Positions 26,945 to 36,082 of a stretch of DNA of 64,000 bases are shown here, one piece after another. Each line of letters starts with the position of its first letter. The first letter of the stretch is position 1. The notes under the pieces are model-generated. The model was given only the letters and a program-made list of their open reading frames with translations. It was not told where the DNA came from and made no database searches. Location: positions 1,012,501-1,076,500 of the forward strand of contig NZ_CP075187.1 of assembly GCF_020510665.1 (NCBI RefSeq), written 5' to 3'. A program made the translations under genes and the position numbers. This DNA is from Dechloromonas denitrificans (GTDB lineage: Bacteria > Pseudomonadota > Gammaproteobacteria > Burkholderiales > Rhodocyclaceae).

Positions 26945-28437
26945 TTGAGCTTTCCGGCGCGTTGCAGCAGGTAGTGCGTCAACAGCGGGACCGGGCGGCC
27001 GGTTGCGCCTTTGTCGCTGCCTGATTTCCAGGCGGTACCGGCGATATCGAGGTGAGCCCAGGTGAACTTCTTGGTGAAGCGCGAGAGGAAACAGGCGGCA
27101 CTGATTGCACCGCCCCAGCGCCCGCCAATGTTGGCCATGTCGGCGAACGGGCTTTTCAGGAGGTCCTGGTAATCATCCCAAAGCGGCATGTGCCAGGCAC
27201 GGTCGAAAGCTTCGTCGCCAGCGTCCAGCAGTTCGCGGGCCAGGTCGTCCTGGTTGGCAAACAGGCCGGTGGCAATGTTGCCGAGAGCGACAACGCAGGC
27301 CCCCGTTAGCGTGGCAACATCGATCACCGTCTCCGGCTCGAAGCGTTCGGCATAGGTCAGTGCGTCGCACAGAATCAGGCGACCTTCGGCATCGGTATTA
27401 AGAATTTCAATGGTTTGGCCGGACATCGAAGTAACAATGTCGCCCGGTCGGGTGGCTGCACCACCCGGCATGTTCTCAGTGGCCGGTACGATCACCGTCA
27501 GGTTGATCGGCAGGGCCATCCGTGCGACGGCGTGAAGTGTCCCCAGGACGCTGGCTGCACCGCACATGTCGTACTTCATTTCATCCATCTCGGCACCGGG
27601 CTTGAGAGAAATGCCGCCCGTGTCGAAAGTGACGCCCTTGCCAACCAGAACAATCGGTTTCTGGCTGCTTTTGGCGCCTCGATAATTCAGGATGATCAGC
27701 TTGGGCGGTTGGTGCGAGCCTTTGGCCACGGCGAGCAGTGAGTGCATGCCGAGTTGTTCCATGTCAGCACGCTCAAGAACGCTGCATTCCAGCTTGAATT
27801 CTGCAGCCATGGCTTGGGCTTGCTCGGCCAGGTAGCTGGGGTGGCAGATATTGGGCGGAAGGTTGCCGAGGTTTTTGGCCAGTGCCATGCCTTCCCCGAT
27901 TGCGATGCCTTGTTCCAGGCCCGTCGTGGCGTCGGAGAGTTCACGGCGGCGCTCAATGCCGATTTTGAGCTTTTCCAGCTGGCGGTGGGATTCGCTCTTT
28001 TGGGTCTTGAATTGCTCGAATTTGTAAGTCGTATCCAGCGCAATGCTTGCTGCTTGGCGTACGCACCAGGCAACACTCCGTTTTTTCACGGCTAGTTCAG
28101 TCAGGTACAGGGTTGCGTCCGACAAACTGATCTCGTTCAGCTTTTTGAATGTGCTGCGGAGAGCGCTGGTGAACCCCTTGTCGCGGAAATCCTTTTCCTT
28201 GCCCAGGCCAACCAGCAGGATACGTTCGCTGAGTACACCCGGTACGTCGTGGAGCAGAAGTGTGCTGCCTGGCTTGCCTTCCATGTCGCCGCGCTGGATG
28301 ATCTTGGCGATAAAACCGTTGCTTGCCTTGTCGAGCAGTGCTGCCGGAGAGGTCAGCTTGCCGGGTTCAAAAACACCGACAACAACACAGCTGCCGCGCT
28401 GTTTTTCCGGGCTACCATTTTTTATGCTAAATTCCAC
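26941..28437 (-). CDS. pepA: Leucyl aminopeptidase (cytosol aminopeptidase PepA)
   Basis: 498 residues from a GTG at 28437 with AGGAG 6 bp upstream. Family M17: the metal-binding and catalytic segments VGKGVTFDTGGISLKPG, DEMKYDMCGAA and NTDAEGRLILCDAL are complete. It releases N-terminal amino acids from peptides and in E. coli also binds DNA at certain sites. It is the first gene of the pepA-holC-valS operon and is divergent from lptF across 71 bp. Confidence 0.97.
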   Translation of the reverse strand: MEFSIKNGSPEKQRGSCVVVGVFEPGKLTSPAALLDKASNGFIAKIIQRGDMEGKPGSTLLLHDVPGVLSERILLVGLGKEKDFRDKGFTSALRSTFKKLNEISLSDATLYLTELAVKKRSVAWCVRQAASIALDTTYKFEQFKTQKSESHRQLEKLKIGIERRRELSDATTGLEQGIAIGEGMALAKNLGNLPPNICHPSYLAEQAQAMAAEFKLECSVLERADMEQLGMHSLLAVAKGSHQPPKLIILNYRGAKSSQKPIVLVGKGVTFDTGGISLKPGAEMDEMKYDMCGAASVLGTLHAVARMALPINLTVIVPATENMPGGAATRPGDIVTSMSGQTIEILNTDAEGRLILCDALTYAERFEPETVIDVATLTGACVVALGNIATGLFANQDDLARELLDAGDEAFDRAWHMPLWDDYQDLLKSPFADMANIGGRWGGAISAACFLSRFTKKFTWAHLDIAGTAWKSGSDKGATGRPVPLLTHYLLQRAGKLN

Positions 28438-28470
28438 AGGCTGCTCCTGTTCAGGGAAATATCAGTATCC

Positions 28471-28493
28471 GCGGGATTATCCCCGCATTTTTT
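28471..28493 (+). terminator. Terminator-like hairpin in the lptF leader
   Basis: GCGGG-ATTATC-CCCGC followed by A and six T, located 16-38 bp before the lptF ATG in the divergent pepA/lptF gap. On the plus strand it has the form of an intrinsic terminator within a 5' leader. It might attenuate lptFG, or be a chance structure. Confidence 0.4.
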
Positions 28494-28508
28494 CGGTTTC
28501 GTCAAAGC

Positions 28509-29591
28509 ATGATATTTGAGCGCGCCCTCAGGCGTGAGTTCGCTCAGGCAGCTGCTGGCATTAGTGTTGCCTTGCTGGCCATCCTGACTTCCACACAATT
28601 AATCCGTTTGCTGAAAGATGCGGCGGGTGGGCATATTGCGCCCGAAGCCGTTGCTTCGCTGCTTGGGTTTGCCGCGCTGAACTTCATGCCGGTTTTGCTT
28701 TCCCTGACGCTGTTTGTCGCCATTCTGCTCAGTTTGTCGCGCGCCTATCGCGATTCGGAAATGGTGGTCTGGTTCTCGTGTGGCCGTTCATTAACCGCAT
28801 GGGTTTCGCCGGTGCTCAAATTTGCCTTGCCGATTGTTCTGGCGATTGCCGCCCTCTCCGGCTTTCTTTCGCCGTGGGCGAACTACAGCACTGCACAGTA
28901 CAAGCAGAAGCTTTCTGCCCGTAGTGATGTTTCGCAAGTGGCTCCAGGGGCTTTTCGTGAAGCAAAGCGCGGCCAGCGGGTCTTTTTTGTCGAGGCGGTG
29001 ACGGAAGACGCAAGCCAGATGGGCAATGTTTTTGTCGCCTCTTTCCAGGATGGGAAATTAGGTGTCGTCATGTCCGATGCCGGGCATCAGGAAGTGGCTG
29101 CCAATGGTGATAAATTTGTTGTTCTCGAACATGGTCGTCGCTACGAGGTAGAGCCGGGTACGCCTGAGTTCAAGGTCATGGAGTTCGAACGTTACAAGGT
29201 CCGTACCGAGGATGGTGAGGCCAGGCCAGCCGATCGTTCGCCAAATCGCCTGCCCATCACGGATTTATTGTTCGATGACAGTGCTCCGGCTCGCGGAGAG
29301 TTGCTGTGGCGTATTGGCGTGCCTGTCTCGGCCCTGATTCTTGCCTTGTTGGCAATTCCGCTGTCGTATGTCAATCCGAGGGCCGGGCGTTCGGCCAACA
29401 TGTTGATCGCGATTCTGATCTATGCCATCTACAGCAATCTGATTTCGGTGAGTCAGGCTTGGGTGGCGCAAGGTAAGTTGTCTTTCTGGATCGGCGTTTG
29501 GGCCGTGCATGTCGTCATGCTGCTGCCTCTGGTCCTGCTCTTTTATCGCAGAATTGCCATTCGCATGCCCTGGCAGCGGAGAAACAGCTGA
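28509..29591 (+). CDS. lptF: LPS export ABC transporter permease LptF
   Basis: 360 residues of the YjgP/YjgQ family. It starts MIFERALRREFAQAAAG and has the usual plan: three N-terminal helices, a large periplasmic beta-jellyroll (about 125-255; FFVEAVTEDASQMGNVFVA), then three C-terminal helices (SALILALLAIPLSYVNPRAGRS). With LptG and LptB it extracts LPS from the inner membrane. It overlaps lptG by one base (TGATG). pepA divergent to lptFG is a conserved order. Confidence 0.95.
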   Translation: MIFERALRREFAQAAAGISVALLAILTSTQLIRLLKDAAGGHIAPEAVASLLGFAALNFMPVLLSLTLFVAILLSLSRAYRDSEMVVWFSCGRSLTAWVSPVLKFALPIVLAIAALSGFLSPWANYSTAQYKQKLSARSDVSQVAPGAFREAKRGQRVFFVEAVTEDASQMGNVFVASFQDGKLGVVMSDAGHQEVAANGDKFVVLEHGRRYEVEPGTPEFKVMEFERYKVRTEDGEARPADRSPNRLPITDLLFDDSAPARGELLWRIGVPVSALILALLAIPLSYVNPRAGRSANMLIAILIYAIYSNLISVSQAWVAQGKLSFWIGVWAVHVVMLLPLVLLFYRRIAIRMPWQRRNS

Positions 29592-30676
29592 TGTTCCGTA
29601 TCGCTTTGTATCAGCGCTATTTGATGCGCGAAGTTTTTGCGGCTGTGTTTCTGGTGCTTGCGGCATTTCTCGCGCTGTTCAGTTTTTTCGATCTGATCAA
29701 TGAGTTGCGCAGCGTTGGGCGGGGCGGTTATCAACTGAACCATGCCCTGCTTTTTGTCACACTCAGCCTGCCGGGGCTGATTTACGAATTGATTCCGATT
29801 GCTACCTTGATTGGCAGTCTCTACGCCCTCTCAACGCTGGCGCGCCATTCTGAAATCACGGTTCTGCGCGCTTCGGGGCTGGCAACCAAAGATTTGCTGA
29901 TGACTTTGTTTCGTGTCGCCGGCTTGCTTGCACTGCTGACGCTTTTCGTTGGCGAAGGGTTGGTGCCTTTTGCCGAGAGAACCGCTCAGGAACTACGGGC
30001 GCGAGCCTTGAGCAAAGTGATCGCTCAGCAAGGTTTTGAAACGGGATTGTGGATCAAGGATGGGCGGAGCTTCATCAATATCCGCAAGGCAATGCCGGAT
30101 TCCAGCCTGAAAGGCGTCAGGATTTATAAGTTCACATCGGCCAATACGCTGGAATCGGTGATGGAAGCGGAGGATGCAGTTTTTCAGCAGCCGGATCGCT
30201 GGTTGCTGAGTGGCGTCGTTCGGACTGTCCTTGAAGCTGACAACTCATGGGTCGAGCGTCGTGAAACGGTGGAATGGCATTCCGCGGTCAACCCGGACTT
30301 GCTGTCGGTGCTGATGGTTTCCCCGGAGCGCATGTCCCTGCTTGGCTTGTTGAATTACCGGCAGCATTTGTCCGAAAACAAGCAGCAGACCGAACGTTAC
30401 GAAATTGCGATCTGGAAAAAAATCATCTATCCGTTGGCCGCTCTGGTCATGGTGGCCTTGGCCTTGCCATTCGGCTATTCGCATGATCGCGTCGGAGGGG
30501 TTAGTCTCAAAATATTCGCCGGCGTCATGCTCGGTATACTTTTCTACGCCCTGAACGGACTTTTCTCTAATCTGGGGATCATCAACGCCTGGCCACCCTT
30601 TGCCAGTGCAACCGCGCCATCAGCTTTGTTCATGCTGGCCGCTGCGGGGATGTTGTGGTGGGTCGAGCGGCGTTAG
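29591..30676 (+). CDS. lptG: LPS export ABC transporter permease LptG
   Basis: 361 residues from the ATG at 29591, overlapping the lptF stop. Same fold as LptF: helices at about 15-35, 60-85 and 100-120, periplasmic domain, then helices after IAIWKKIIYPLAALVMVALALPFGYSHDR. The early segment YLMREVFAAVFLVLAAFLALFSFFDL is typical of LptG. It ends 2 bp before the convergent RDD gene stop, with no terminator between them. Confidence 0.95.
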   Translation: MFRIALYQRYLMREVFAAVFLVLAAFLALFSFFDLINELRSVGRGGYQLNHALLFVTLSLPGLIYELIPIATLIGSLYALSTLARHSEITVLRASGLATKDLLMTLFRVAGLLALLTLFVGEGLVPFAERTAQELRARALSKVIAQQGFETGLWIKDGRSFINIRKAMPDSSLKGVRIYKFTSANTLESVMEAEDAVFQQPDRWLLSGVVRTVLEADNSWVERRETVEWHSAVNPDLLSVLMVSPERMSLLGLLNYRQHLSENKQQTERYEIAIWKKIIYPLAALVMVALALPFGYSHDRVGGVSLKIFAGVMLGILFYALNGLFSNLGIINAWPPFASATAPSALFMLAAAGMLWWVERR

Positions 30677-30678
30677 CG

Positions 30679-31101
30679 TCAAGCTTGTGGCGGAATCGCA
30701 ATGATGCAGCTGCCTGCAATTCTGTCGTGCAGAAACTGTTTGTCGCGATCAAAAACAGCCCAAAAAATACCGACCCCAAAAAACAGGATGCTCGGCCAGG
30801 CGGCCAGGTAGCGCAGAACTGCCTGCATCGGGCGTAGCGGGCTGCCATTTGCATTCACAACCTGCAGTTTCCAGGTTTTCATGGGTAAGGTTTGCCCGCC
30901 GTGCAGCCAGCACCACACAAAATAAAACATCAGCAGGGCGATGACGTGAACCCAGAGAAACTGGGGGGGCGCGCTGAAGCCAAAGCCTGAGAAAACAATT
31001 TGCGGCATCAAAAATCCGATGAGCAATATTGCAAATACAACGAGACTTTCATATAGCATGCTGGCGAGGCGACGACCCAGGCCGGGAATTTTGTTGTTCA
31101 T
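30679..31101 (-). CDS. RDD family membrane protein
   Basis: 140 residues with the RDD domain: GLGRRLASMLYESLVVFAI, a second helix pair (VIALLMFYFVWCWLHGGQTLPMKTWKL), and the closing FDRDKQFLHDRIAGS. Three membrane segments are expected. RDD proteins have no general known role; some act in ion transport. It is the last gene of the sigma-DUF3619-DUF3106-RDD operon; its ATG follows the DUF3106 stop with no gap. Confidence 0.88.
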   Translation of the reverse strand: MNNKIPGLGRRLASMLYESLVVFAILLIGFLMPQIVFSGFGFSAPPQFLWVHVIALLMFYFVWCWLHGGQTLPMKTWKLQVVNANGSPLRPMQAVLRYLAAWPSILFFGVGIFWAVFDRDKQFLHDRIAGSCIIAIPPQA

Positions 31102-31635
31102 TTATTGTTTTTGAGGGTCGCTCACAGGTTGTGGCGTATTTTCTGGTTGCTCAGGATTCGCTGTTTTTGTGAGGTCGACCGGGGGATTCAGTAATTTTGC
31201 CGACTTCCCACTTTCGCGAACTCGCTGTTTTTCATCTTGTGGCAGGTTGGCGTAGGCCTCCCATTTTTGTTTCATGACCTGCTTCTGCTCGGGGGGGAGG
31301 CTGCTGAAGTCTTTGTACGTGTCGCGGGCTTTTGCTCTTTGCTCGGGCTTGAGGGACGCCCATTCCCGCATCCGGTCCTGCATGCGTTGTTGCTCATCCG
31401 GCGTCATTTTTGGGTAGCGGTCAGCGATCCCCAGCCACTTTTTGCGCCGGATGTTTTCCATTGTGTCCCACTCGCTGGCGAGTGGTGCGAGCGTCTTTTT
31501 TTGCTCGTTATTCAACTGGCCCCAGCCGGGTTGCGGCGGGGTGCCAATGACTGCCGTGGTGGGTGGGGCAGCCTGGATAGGGCAGGCTAGCGCCAAACAG
31601 AGGATTACTCCTCCGATGTGTCGTCTTTGAGCCAT
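31102..31635 (-). CDS. DUF3106 protein, secreted repeat protein
   Basis: 177 residues. A signal peptide (about 1-22, ending PIQA) is followed by a helical region with four tandem repeats of about 18 residues (near 75-145), each built around a L-x-P-E/D-Q/E-x-x-x-x-K/R pattern ending in an aromatic residue, for example SSLPPEQKQVMKQKWEAY. The C-terminal 30 residues are Pro/Gln-rich. DUF3106 is of unknown function. The repeat resembles LTXXQ/CpxP-like helical hairpins, which would fit a periplasmic sensor. It overlaps DUF3619 by 31 bp. Confidence 0.85.
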   Translation of the reverse strand: MAQRRHIGGVILCLALACPIQAAPPTTAVIGTPPQPGWGQLNNEQKKTLAPLASEWDTMENIRRKKWLGIADRYPKMTPDEQQRMQDRMREWASLKPEQRAKARDTYKDFSSLPPEQKQVMKQKWEAYANLPQDEKQRVRESGKSAKLLNPPVDLTKTANPEQPENTPQPVSDPQKQ

Positions 31636-31991
31636 TCGAAGAAATCGTTGTCCATGAAAGCTTCCGGCGGAAGGTCGTCAGACAGCAGGGCGCTATCCAC
31701 CTCTTCCAGTTCCGTGATGTACTGGACGCTGTGCCAGTAAAAAGAAATCCACATGCCGAGCAGAAGAGCCAGTATGGCCAATATTTGCTTCAGGTAAGGA
31801 GCGTTATGTCCGCCGTTCTTGAGCGTGGATGTGCCTGTGCCAGCAAGGCTGAGTTGGACGACAGGCTGTTTTTGCCTGGATAGCGCGATATGGCGCGCAG
31901 CCTCCAGGCGTCGTGCGGCGGCAGGAGGGATGTCCTTGGCGCCGTGATTGAGCGCTTGTCTGATACGGGATGCGAAACGTTCTTCGTTCAT
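31605..31991 (-). CDS. DUF3619 single-pass membrane protein, possible anti-sigma factor
   Basis: 128 residues from the ATG at 31991, which overlaps the sigma factor stop as ATGA. Residues 1-60 are a soluble, basic helical segment (FASRIRQALNHGAKDIPPAAARRLEAAR). One membrane helix follows (about 76-95, LKQILAILALLLGMWISFYW), then a very acidic tail (about 96-128). Cytoplasmic helices, one membrane pass and a short outer tail directly after a sigma gene is the plan of a transmembrane anti-sigma factor. That role is inference; the family has no assigned function known to me. Confidence 0.82.
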   Translation of the reverse strand: MNEERFASRIRQALNHGAKDIPPAAARRLEAARHIALSRQKQPVVQLSLAGTGTSTLKNGGHNAPYLKQILAILALLLGMWISFYWHSVQYITELEEVDSALLSDDLPPEAFMDNDFFEWLKDDTSEE

Positions 31992-32551
31992 AGTTTTATG
32001 CCTTTCGCCGACAGGGCGGCTGCCAACGCGTGAGTGGCGCGCGAGCAATGGGTTTTTACGCTGCCTTCTGAGCAGCCCATCGCAGCCGCGGTCTCGGCTA
32101 CGTCCATGTCTTCCCAATAACGCATCAGGAAGGCTTCCCGTTGACGTGCCGGCAATTTTTTTATTTCGTCGTCAATCGCATTCAGTGTTTGCGCTTGCAG
32201 CAGTTTGCTTTCAGGGGTGCGCGGTCCTGCATCATCTTCATCTGCCGCCAGCGTTTCCAGTGGGTCGTGATCATCGTCATCGTCTGACGAGAAGGCCGAC
32301 AGAAGGGTGGTCCACATCGACCGGACTTTGCTGCGTCGGTAATAATCACGAATGGTGTTTTGCAGAATGCGCTGGAAGAGCATGGGAAACTCTTCGTCCG
32401 GACGGTCGCCGTATTTTTCGGCGAGCTTGAGCATGCTGTCCTGGACGATATCCAGGGCTGCTTCTTCCTCGCGGACTGCAAACATGGCTTGCTTGAAGGC
32501 TCGGCGTTCTACGGATTCAAGAAAGCTTGATAACTCTCGGGGTGTTGCCAG
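31988..32551 (-). CDS. Sigma-70 family RNA polymerase sigma factor (ECF-like)
   Basis: About 187 residues if started at CTG 32551. Region 2 spans about 8-80 (SSFLESVERRAFKQAMFAVR, then ALDIVQDSMLKLAEKY and MLFQRILQNTIRDYYRR). An acidic linker follows (SSDDDDDHDP). Region 4 has KLPARQREAFLMRYWEDMDVAETAAAMGCSEGSVKTHCSRA. The first ATG in frame (32485) would remove part of region 2.1. Family-like residues extend upstream to the CTG, which has GGAAGAG 6 bases before it. The conserved cluster with DUF3619 and DUF3106 beside ilvI is known in betaproteobacteria; targets are unknown. Confidence 0.88.
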   Translation of the reverse strand: MATPRELSSFLESVERRAFKQAMFAVREEEAALDIVQDSMLKLAEKYGDRPDEEFPMLFQRILQNTIRDYYRRSKVRSMWTTLLSAFSSDDDDDHDPLETLAADEDDAGPRTPESKLLQAQTLNAIDDEIKKLPARQREAFLMRYWEDMDVAETAAAMGCSEGSVKTHCSRATHALAAALSAKGIKL

Positions 32552-32600
32552 GGTCGTCTCTTCCAGTAATTGTCTTGAGCAAGAAGTGGCTATGATGCCA

Positions 32601-32644
32601 AACCTTGACCGAAAAGGGGCGGTCGATTAAGGTTACGCCCTTTT
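32601..32644 (+). promoter_or_regulatory. Possible structured leader of ilvI
   Basis: Two competing pairings are visible: AACCTTGACC (32601-32610) with GGTC-gatt-AAGGTT (32621-32634), and AAAAGGGGCG (32612-32621) with CGCCCTTTT (32636-32644). TTGTCT-N15-TATGAT (32570-32596) could be a promoter. No Ile/Val/Leu-rich leader peptide is present. Confidence 0.35.
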
Positions 32645-32670
32645 AGGCAACAGCTTTTTTGGGCTCAAGA

Positions 32671-34371
32671 ATGATGATCAGCGGTGCAGAAATTGTAATC
32701 AGGTGCCTGCAGGAAGAAAAGGTCGATTGTGTCTTCGGTTACCCGGGTGGTTCCGTTTTGCACATTTACGATGCACTTTTCAAGCAGGATCAGGTCAAGC
32801 ACATTCTCGTCCGCCATGAGCAGGCGGCCGTGCACGCGGCTGATGCCTATTCGCGTTCCTCTCAGAAAGTCGGTGTGGCGCTGGTGACTTCCGGTCCTGG
32901 CGTAACCAACACGGTGACGGGGATTGCGACCGCGTATATGGATTCGATTCCGATGGTTGTGCTGTGTGGCCAGGTGCCGACCCAGTACATCGGTCAGGAT
33001 GCCTTCCAGGAGTGCGACACCGTCGGTATTACCCGGCCTTGCGTCAAGCACAACTTCCTGGTCAAGGATGTCAAGGATCTGGCAGTGACGATCAAGAAGG
33101 CATTTCATATTGCCGCTACCGGTCGTCCTGGCCCTGTTGTCGTTGATATCCCAAAGGATATTACGGCCCAGATGTTCGAGTTCGACTATCCGAAGTCGAT
33201 CCAGATGCGCTCGTACAATCCGGTCGTCAAGGGCCATCTCGGCCAGATCAAGAAGGCTGTGCAGATTCTGCAGGAAGCCAAGCGCCCGATTATTTATACC
33301 GGCGGCGGTGTCATCCTGTCCGATGCGGCCGAAAAGCTCACCGAACTGGCCCGCAAGCTTAACTTCCCGGTGACCAACACCTTGATGGGTCTGGGCGGTT
33401 ATCCGGCAACCGACAAGCAGTTCGTCGGCATGCTCGGCATGCACGGCACCTTCGAAGCCAATAACGCAATGCACTATTCCGACGTGATTCTCGCCGTCGG
33501 TGCTCGTTTCGATGATCGCGTGATCGGTAATCCGGAGCACTTCGGTGAAGAAAAGCGTCGCGTCATTCACATCGATATCGATCCATCGTCGATCTCCAAG
33601 CGGGTCAAGGTCGATGTGCCGATTGTTGGCAATGTTTCCGATGTGCTCGACGAAATTCTCAAGTTGATGGATGGCAGCTTCAAAACCAATCCAGAAGTGG
33701 CGGACTGGTGGAAGCAGATCGACGGCTGGCGTGGTCGCGACTCGTTGCGTTACAAGCAGACGGGCAACATCATGCCGCAATTTGTCATCGAAAAACTCTA
33801 CGAAGTGACCGAGGGCAAGGCCTTCATCACTTCCGATGTCGGTCAGCACCAGATGTTTGCCGCGCAGTACTACAAGTTCGACCAGCCACGCCGTTGGATC
33901 AACTCGGGCGGCCTGGGTACCATGGGCGTCGGTCTGCCGTACGGCATGGGTGTGCTGATGGCCAATCCGGATGCACAGGTTGCCTGTGTGACGGGTGAGG
34001 GCTCGATCCAGATGTGCATCCAGGAACTCTCGACCTGCAAGCAATATGGCTTCCCGATCAAGATCATCAACCTGAATAACGGCATGCTCGGCATGGTGCG
34101 TCAGTGGCAGGAGATGTTCTATTCCAAGCGCTACTCGCAGTCCTATGTCACCTCGCTGCCTGATTTCGTCAAGCTGGCCGAGTCCTACGGTCACGTCGGC
34201 ATCAAGGTCGAGCGCCCTGAGGATGTCGAACCGGCGCTGCGCAAGGCGTTTGTTGAACACAAGGATGACCTGGTTTTCCTCGACTTCATCATCGATTCGG
34301 GGGCTAATGTTTTCCCGATGGTGGCTGCCGGCAAGGGCCTGACCGAAATGATCCTCGCTGAAGATCTGTAA
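32671..34371 (+). CDS. ilvI: Acetolactate synthase, large (catalytic) subunit
   Basis: About 566 residues; ATGs at 32671 and 32674 are both possible starts. It is a ThDP enzyme joining two pyruvates (or pyruvate and 2-oxobutyrate) in isoleucine/valine/leucine synthesis. The N-terminal catalytic glutamate region is HEQAAVHAADAYSR; FAD-binding middle domain (FVGMLGMHGTFEANNAMH); the ThDP motif is in VTGEGSIQMCIQEL to NLNNGMLGMVRQWQ. It is followed by ilvH (18 bp) and ilvC. The name ilvB would be equally correct. Confidence 0.97.
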   Translation: MMISGAEIVIRCLQEEKVDCVFGYPGGSVLHIYDALFKQDQVKHILVRHEQAAVHAADAYSRSSQKVGVALVTSGPGVTNTVTGIATAYMDSIPMVVLCGQVPTQYIGQDAFQECDTVGITRPCVKHNFLVKDVKDLAVTIKKAFHIAATGRPGPVVVDIPKDITAQMFEFDYPKSIQMRSYNPVVKGHLGQIKKAVQILQEAKRPIIYTGGGVILSDAAEKLTELARKLNFPVTNTLMGLGGYPATDKQFVGMLGMHGTFEANNAMHYSDVILAVGARFDDRVIGNPEHFGEEKRRVIHIDIDPSSISKRVKVDVPIVGNVSDVLDEILKLMDGSFKTNPEVADWWKQIDGWRGRDSLRYKQTGNIMPQFVIEKLYEVTEGKAFITSDVGQHQMFAAQYYKFDQPRRWINSGGLGTMGVGLPYGMGVLMANPDAQVACVTGEGSIQMCIQELSTCKQYGFPIKIINLNNGMLGMVRQWQEMFYSKRYSQSYVTSLPDFVKLAESYGHVGIKVERPEDVEPALRKAFVEHKDDLVFLDFIIDSGANVFPMVAAGKGLTEMILAEDL

Positions 34372-34389
34372 GCGGGGAAGGAAAAAAAC

Positions 34390-34884
34390 ATGTTGAAACA
34401 CATCATTTCCATCCTGATCGAAAACGAGTCAGGTGCTCTTTCCCGCGTTGCAGGCCTGTTTTCTGCACGTGGTTACAATATTGAATCGCTGACCGTGGCA
34501 CCGACGGAAGATCCCTCGCTGTCCCGGATGACTATCCTGACCTCGGGCTCCGACGAAGTGCTCGAGCAGATCACCAAGCAGCTCAACAAGCTGGTTGATG
34601 TCGTCAAGGTGGTCGATCTCTCCGAAGCTGCTCACGTCGAGCGCGAACTGATGTTGATCAAGGTTCGTGCAACCGGCAAGGACCGCGAAGAGATGAAGCG
34701 TATGGCCGATATTTTCCGTGGCCGCATCATCGATGTTACGGAATCGACCTATGTGATCGAGTTGACCGGGGCAAGCTCCAAGCTCGATTCCTTCATCGCC
34801 GCGCTTGATGCCGGCCTGATTCTCGAAACCGTCCGTACCGGTGTCTGTGGCATTGGTCGTGGCGATCGCATTCTCAAGATCTAA
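34390..34884 (+). CDS. ilvH: Acetolactate synthase, small (regulatory) subunit
   Basis: 164 residues, the normal length. The N-terminal ACT domain (HIISILIENESGALSRVAGLF, GYNIESLTVAPTEDP) binds valine for feedback inhibition, and the C-terminal domain is complete (ELMLIKVRA to GVCGIGRGDRILKI). It sits between ilvI and ilvC in the same operon; GGGGAAGGA precedes its ATG. Confidence 0.97.
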   Translation: MLKHIISILIENESGALSRVAGLFSARGYNIESLTVAPTEDPSLSRMTILTSGSDEVLEQITKQLNKLVDVVKVVDLSEAAHVERELMLIKVRATGKDREEMKRMADIFRGRIIDVTESTYVIELTGASSKLDSFIAALDAGLILETVRTGVCGIGRGDRILKI

Positions 34885-35925
<1,041 letters not shown>

Positions 35926-35981
35926 TCTGGTTGTCAGCTCGCCGGGACAGTGCGCTTTTGCCTGACCCGGTCTTCGCTTTC

Positions 35982-36016
35982 GGGCGGTGTGGTTTTCCGC
36001 ACCGCCCTTGTTATTT
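35982..36016 (+). terminator. Intrinsic terminator of ilvIHC
   Basis: GGGCGGTG pairs with CACCGCCC, continued by GG/CC inside, and is followed by TTGTTATTT. It is located 56 bp after ilvC and about 75 bp before pssA. Confidence 0.8.
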
Positions 36017-36082
36017 CCGGAAAGTGCCTTGGGTGATTGGGTGTATTCTTCAATTCCCCATTTGGCTGGATTTTAGTGATCA

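Noticed and set aside
32665..34401. A 578-codon open frame opposite ilvI
   Set aside because: Antisense shadow of a highly conserved enzyme gene.
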